This document shows, piece after piece, positions 6,107-8,984 of a stretch of DNA of 8,984 bases (position 1 is the first letter of the stretch; the number at the start of each line of letters is the position of its first letter). This DNA comes from an uncultured bacterium (GTDB lineage: Bacteria; Bacillota; Clostridia; Lachnospirales; Lachnospiraceae), in assembly GCA_945871045.1 (NCBI GenBank), contig CAMBUC010000072.1:1-8984 (forward strand), read 5' to 3'. Position numbers and translations under genes: made by a program. The notes beneath the pieces are model-generated. The model saw only the letters and a program-made list of their open reading frames with translations, was not told where the DNA came from and made no database searches.

Positions 6107-7024
6107 ATGTTAGATGTATGCTTACTTGGAACCGGCGGGATGATGCCGCTGCCTTATCGGTGGCTGACGGCATTGTTGACAAGATATAATGGAAGCAGTC
6201 TGCTCATAGACTGCGGAGAAGGCACACAGGTGGCGATGAAAAAGGTGGGGTTGAGTTCTAAGCCCATAGACATCATGTGTTTTACCCATTATCATGCAGA
6301 TCATATCAGCGGTCTTCCGGGGATGCTTCTCACAATGGGAAACGCAGAGCGTACAGAACCGTTAACAATGATCGGTCCCAAGGGACTGGAGCGGGTCGTA
6401 AATGCACTTCGGATGATCGCGCCGGAATTACCCTTTGAGATCCGCTATCTGGAGATCGACGGTGCCAGGCAGCATTTTTCCATTAATGGCTATGAGATCG
6501 ATGCATTTCGTGTGAATCATAATGTACTTTGCTACGGTTACACCATCGAGATCAAACGCGCAGGCCGTTTTCATCTGGAGGCAGCGCAAAAACTGCCGAT
6601 TCCCCGCAATTATTGGGGGCGTTTGCAAAAGGGAGAGACAGTCGAATACGAAGGTGTGACCTACGGACCGGAACTGGTGATGGGGGCGCCCCGAAAAGGT
6701 ATCAAACTGACCTATTGTACAGATACCAGACCCACAAAGTCTCTGGTGGAAGCCGCAGACCATGCAGATCTTCTGATCTGTGAGGGCATGTATGCGGAAC
6801 CCGATAAACTGGAAAAAGCAAAACAATACAAGCATATGACCTTTTATGAGGCAGCGCGTGTGGCTGCCGATGCGCAGGTGCAGGAGATGTGGCTCACACA
6901 TTTTAGTCCTTCGCTTGTGCGTGCAGAGGACTATATGGACAAAGTTCACGGGATCTTTCCGAGGGCTTCCCTCGGGAAAGATGGCCGAATGGTCGAACTT
7001 GATTTTGAGGAGGACGAAGGATGA
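6107..7024 (+). CDS. rnz: Ribonuclease Z family metallo-beta-lactamase-fold protein
   Basis: Encodes 305 aa, the usual size of a short-form RNase Z (tRNA 3'-processing endonuclease). All seven expected metal ligands are present: H61, H63, D65 and H66 in THYHADHISGLPG, then H137, D205 (CTDTRP) and H264 (LTHFSPS). H242 in HMTFYEAA fits the family's catalytic HST/HEAT segment. An arm region is present at about 150-197, with GRLQKGETV matching the canonical KLKKGETV. However, the usual GP motif (as in IPPGPVY of B. subtilis) is replaced by IPRNYW at 164-169. The N-terminus LGTGGMMPLPYR also differs from the typical LGTGAGIP. The family assignment is firm; genuine pre-tRNA cleavage is likely but not certain. 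The ribosome-binding site GAGAGGA (6088-6094) begins at the last base of the preceding stop. The 3' end overlaps the next gene (ATGA). Confidence 0.82.
   Translation: MLDVCLLGTGGMMPLPYRWLTALLTRYNGSSLLIDCGEGTQVAMKKVGLSSKPIDIMCFTHYHADHISGLPGMLLTMGNAERTEPLTMIGPKGLERVVNALRMIAPELPFEIRYLEIDGARQHFSINGYEIDAFRVNHNVLCYGYTIEIKRAGRFHLEAAQKLPIPRNYWGRLQKGETVEYEGVTYGPELVMGAPRKGIKLTYCTDTRPTKSLVEAADHADLLICEGMYAEPDKLEKAKQYKHMTFYEAARVAADAQVQEMWLTHFSPSLVRAEDYMDKVHGIFPRASLGKDGRMVELDFEEDEG
6955..6980 (+). repeat. Near-perfect hairpin inside the 3' end of rnz
   Basis: CTTTCCGAGGG (6955-6965) and CCCTCGGGAAAG (6969-6980) form an 11-bp stem with one bulged base and a CTT loop, encoding part of GIFPRASLGKDG. No T-run follows, so it is not an intrinsic terminator. 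It lies about 40 nt upstream of the next start codon and could affect mRNA stability or translation, or could be fortuitous. Confidence 0.5.
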
Positions 7025-7605
7025 CAAAAAAACGTGGAGGTGTGATAGTACTTATACTCATAGCTGTACTGATCGTCGGCGCATTTGCGCTTGTTGTATA
7101 TCGCACGCCTAAAACGGCCGAGGAAGCGACGGAGGTAACAGAAGTTTCTGCACTTATGAGTAAAAACATAGAGGCAGGTTATCCGTCTACGCCCCGTGAA
7201 GTTTTGAAACTGTATAATCGATATATGCTTTGCCTTTACGGCGTGGACAGCGACCAATTAAAAGACGAGGAAGTGCGTGCGCTGGGCATGAAGATGCGTC
7301 AGATGTTTGATGACGAACTGATGGAGGAAAATCCGGAGAATGCCCATTTGCAAAAACTAACCCAGGAGATCGTTGCATTTCAGGCAGATGACAAAGTAAT
7401 GATCCAGGCAAACGTCTGTGATTCCAATGAGGTGGATTATATTGATATCGAAGGGGCATCAGGCGCGCTGGTAGAAGGGTCCTACTTTATAAAAAAAGGC
7501 TCGAAGGAGTTTTCGCGCACCTATCAGCAGTATCTGATGAGAAAAGATGCAACCGGAAAATGGAAGATCCTTGGCTTTGTAAAAGTGAACGAAGGAGAAG
7601 CGTGA
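7021..7605 (+). CDS. Membrane-anchored protein of unknown function
   Basis: Encodes 194 aa. A basic N-terminus (MTKKRGG) is followed by one hydrophobic segment at about 7-27. There is no lipobox cysteine and no clear signal-peptidase site, so this is probably a signal anchor with the remaining 165 residues outside the membrane. The outer part begins with an acidic, Glu/Thr-rich linker (KTAEEATEVTEV). It continues with STPREVLKLYNRYMLCLYG and ends in a beta-rich stretch with SYFIKKGSKEFSRTYQQYLM and GKWKILGFVKVNEGEA. The SxTPxxVxxxYNR and WKILG elements recall NTF2-like or SnoaL-like extracytoplasmic folds, but this is only an impression. It may correspond to a Lachnospiraceae DUF family (I think DUF6715, from memory). 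GAGGAGG (7007-7013) is the ribosome-binding site, and the ATG overlaps the rnz stop. The stop is 3 bp before tsaD. Confidence 0.8.
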   Translation: MTKKRGGVIVLILIAVLIVGAFALVVYRTPKTAEEATEVTEVSALMSKNIEAGYPSTPREVLKLYNRYMLCLYGVDSDQLKDEEVRALGMKMRQMFDDELMEENPENAHLQKLTQEIVAFQADDKVMIQANVCDSNEVDYIDIEGASGALVEGSYFIKKGSKEFSRTYQQYLMRKDATGKWKILGFVKVNEGEA

Positions 7606-7608
7606 TCC

Positions 7609-8640
7609 ATGGAAGATAAGAAAACAAACGTAAAGATACTGGCGATCGAGAGTTCCTGTGACGAAACAGCGGCAGCAGTCGTGGTAGACGGGCGTGATGT
7701 GCGCTCAAATGTGATCTCATCGCAGATTGCACTTCATACCTTGTATGGCGGAGTTGTGCCTGAGATCGCTTCCAGAAAACATATTGAAAAGATCAATCAG
7801 GTGGTGGAACAAGCCCTTTCTGATGCAGGCATGACATTGGATGATATGGATGCCATCGCAGTGACTTATGGCCCGGGATTGGTGGGAGCGCTGCTTGTTG
7901 GCGTGGCAGAGGCGAAGGCCATCGCATATGCAAAGAAAAAACCGTTGATCGGCGTACATCATATTGAAGGACATATCAGCGCCAATTATATTGAAAACAA
8001 AGAACTGAAACCGCCGTTTTTATGCCTTGTCGTATCCGGCGGGCATACGCATCTTGTTCGCGTGCAGGACTATGGCGTGTATGAGATCTTGGGAAAAACA
8101 AGAGACGACGCAGCAGGAGAAGCCTTTGATAAAGTGGCGCGTGCCATTGGACTTGGATATCCCGGCGGGCCCAAGATCGAAAAAGTATCGCACCAAGGAG
8201 ATCCCCTTGCGATTCCCTTTCCGAAGCCGAAAGTGGCAGATGGTCCCTATGACTTTTCTTTCAGTGGCTTAAAGTCTGCTGTTTTGAATTACTTGAACGG
8301 CGCGCAGATGAAGGGCGAAGAGATCGTGCAGGCAGATGTGGCAGCATCTTTTCAGCATGCAGTGATCGAGGTTCTGGTCCATAATGCCATGCGTGCCATC
8401 GACGAATACGGAATGGACAAGTTTGCGATTGCCGGCGGAGTGGCTTCAAACCAGACGTTGCGTCAGGCACTGGAAGAAGCCTGCAAACAGAAGGGCGTGG
8501 CCTTTTACCATCCGTCGCCGATCCTTTGTACTGACAATGCAGCCATGATCGGCGCGGCAGCATATTATGAATATCTGACGGGAAAAAGAGATGGATTAGA
8601 CCTGAACGCGGTCCCGAACTTAAAACTTGGAGAACGATAG
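7609..8640 (+). CDS. tsaD: tRNA N6-adenosine threonylcarbamoyltransferase TsaD
   Basis: Encodes 343 aa, a full-length family member. TsaD transfers the threonylcarbamoyl group from threonylcarbamoyl-AMP to A37 of tRNA, giving t6A, as part of the TsaB-TsaD-TsaE complex. The N-terminus has ILAIESSCDETAAAVV (10-25). YGPGLVGALLVG is at 87-98. The metal-binding motif HHIEGH at 117-122 supplies H118 and H122, and D309 in CTDNAAM completes the metal site. LVVSGGHTHL, DDAAGEAFDKVARAIGLGYPGGP and AGGVASN form the nucleotide-binding core. AAGGAG (7592-7597) precedes ATG 7609 by 11 nt. It is separated from its partners tsaE and tsaB by four genes, although all appear to share one transcript. No key residue is missing. 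Confidence 0.97.
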   Translation: MEDKKTNVKILAIESSCDETAAAVVVDGRDVRSNVISSQIALHTLYGGVVPEIASRKHIEKINQVVEQALSDAGMTLDDMDAIAVTYGPGLVGALLVGVAEAKAIAYAKKKPLIGVHHIEGHISANYIENKELKPPFLCLVVSGGHTHLVRVQDYGVYEILGKTRDDAAGEAFDKVARAIGLGYPGGPKIEKVSHQGDPLAIPFPKPKVADGPYDFSFSGLKSAVLNYLNGAQMKGEEIVQADVAASFQHAVIEVLVHNAMRAIDEYGMDKFAIAGGVASNQTLRQALEEACKQKGVAFYHPSPILCTDNAAMIGAAAYYEYLTGKRDGLDLNAVPNLKLGER

Positions 8641-8984
8641 ATGGAAGAGATCGTATATGGAGCCATTGTGCTGGCCGGAGGATCCGGCAGCCGCATGAAC
8701 AGTAACACAGCAAAACAGTATCTGACGGTAAATGGCAGGCCGCTCATTTACTATGCGCTGCGTCAGTTTCAGGACAGCGCGGTTGAAAAAATTGTACTTG
8801 TTGTGGCAGAGGGGCAGGAAGCATACTGCCAAAAAGAAATTGTCGAGCGGTATGGATTTACGAAGGTATGTTCCATCGTTGCAGGGGGCCATGAACGCTA
8901 TCTGTCTGTACACAACGGATTGCAGGCATTGTCAGGTATCGATTATGTTCTGATACATGACGGGGCGCGTCCCTGTGTGGATCA
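8641..8984 (+). CDS. ispD: 2-C-methyl-D-erythritol 4-phosphate cytidylyltransferase IspD, 5' part
   Basis: An open frame starts directly after the tsaD stop and runs off the window after 114 complete codons, about half of a typical protein of roughly 230 aa. IspD joins CTP and methylerythritol 4-phosphate in the non-mevalonate isoprenoid pathway. The CTP-binding motif AGGSGSRM is at 12-19 (R18), followed by AKQY with catalytic K25 and NGRPLIYYAL. GGHERYLSVHNGL at 82-94 and LIHDGARP at 104-111, with metal-binding D107, complete the visible signature. GGAG at 8629-8632, inside tsaD, is the ribosome-binding site. The related ribitol-5-phosphate cytidylyltransferase TarI shares these motifs and cannot be excluded without the C-terminal half. 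Lack of teichoic-acid genes nearby makes IspD more likely. Confidence 0.85.
   Translation, partial: MEEIVYGAIVLAGGSGSRMNSNTAKQYLTVNGRPLIYYALRQFQDSAVEKIVLVVAEGQEAYCQKEIVERYGFTKVCSIVAGGHERYLSVHNGLQALSGIDYVLIHDGARPCVD

Noticed and set aside
6428..7027. A 199-codon open frame on the minus strand opposite rnz.
   Set aside because: It lies wholly against a well-supported gene with conserved motifs, has no recognisable domain, and its composition is as expected for an antisense shadow.

Overview
The window looks like ordinary chromosomal DNA of a Clostridia-type Firmicute, most likely a member of the Lachnospiraceae. This rests on moderate GC content, strong AGGAGG-type ribosome-binding sites, the gene order tsaE-tsaB-rimI...tsaD, and small accessory proteins of a kind I associate with that family. 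It is an inference from protein resemblance, not from a marker gene. Every gene is on the + strand. I see no mobile element, CRISPR array, tRNA, rRNA or obvious foreign DNA.

Region 1 (1-2288) holds a short uncharacterised stretch, a sigma-A-like promoter with a perfect TATAAT, and tex, a multidomain RNA-binding transcription accessory protein. Region 2 (2289-3628) has a 131-bp leader with a candidate promoter and inverted repeats, then a FucO-type lactaldehyde reductase (1,2-propanediol oxidoreductase). It closes with a strong intrinsic terminator. The fucO gene appears to be its own transcription unit, with no other fucose or rhamnose genes in view.

Region 3 (3637 to the right edge) is one dense gene string starting from an extended -10 promoter just after the terminator. 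The order is: a YcxB-like two-helix membrane protein, tsaE, tsaB, rimI, a 73-aa double-CxxC protein, a ribonuclease Z family protein, a 194-aa membrane-anchored protein of unknown function, tsaD, and the 5' part of ispD. Gaps are 0-48 bp, three junctions are ATGA overlaps, and no terminator is visible, so co-transcription is likely.

Functionally, TsaB, TsaD and TsaE form the complex that installs N6-threonylcarbamoyladenosine (t6A) at A37 of ANN-decoding tRNAs. The fourth enzyme, TsaC/TsaC2, which makes the threonylcarbamoyl-AMP donor, is not in the window. RimI is the usual neighbour. RNase Z, which matures tRNA 3' ends, sits between rimI and tsaD, so much of the operon concerns tRNA maturation. 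IspD starts the methylerythritol-phosphate isoprenoid branch.

I do not see a convincing undescribed system. The most useful leads are the two uncharacterised proteins embedded in the t6A/RNase Z cluster, the divergent substrate arm of the RNase Z homologue, and the structured leader of fucO.
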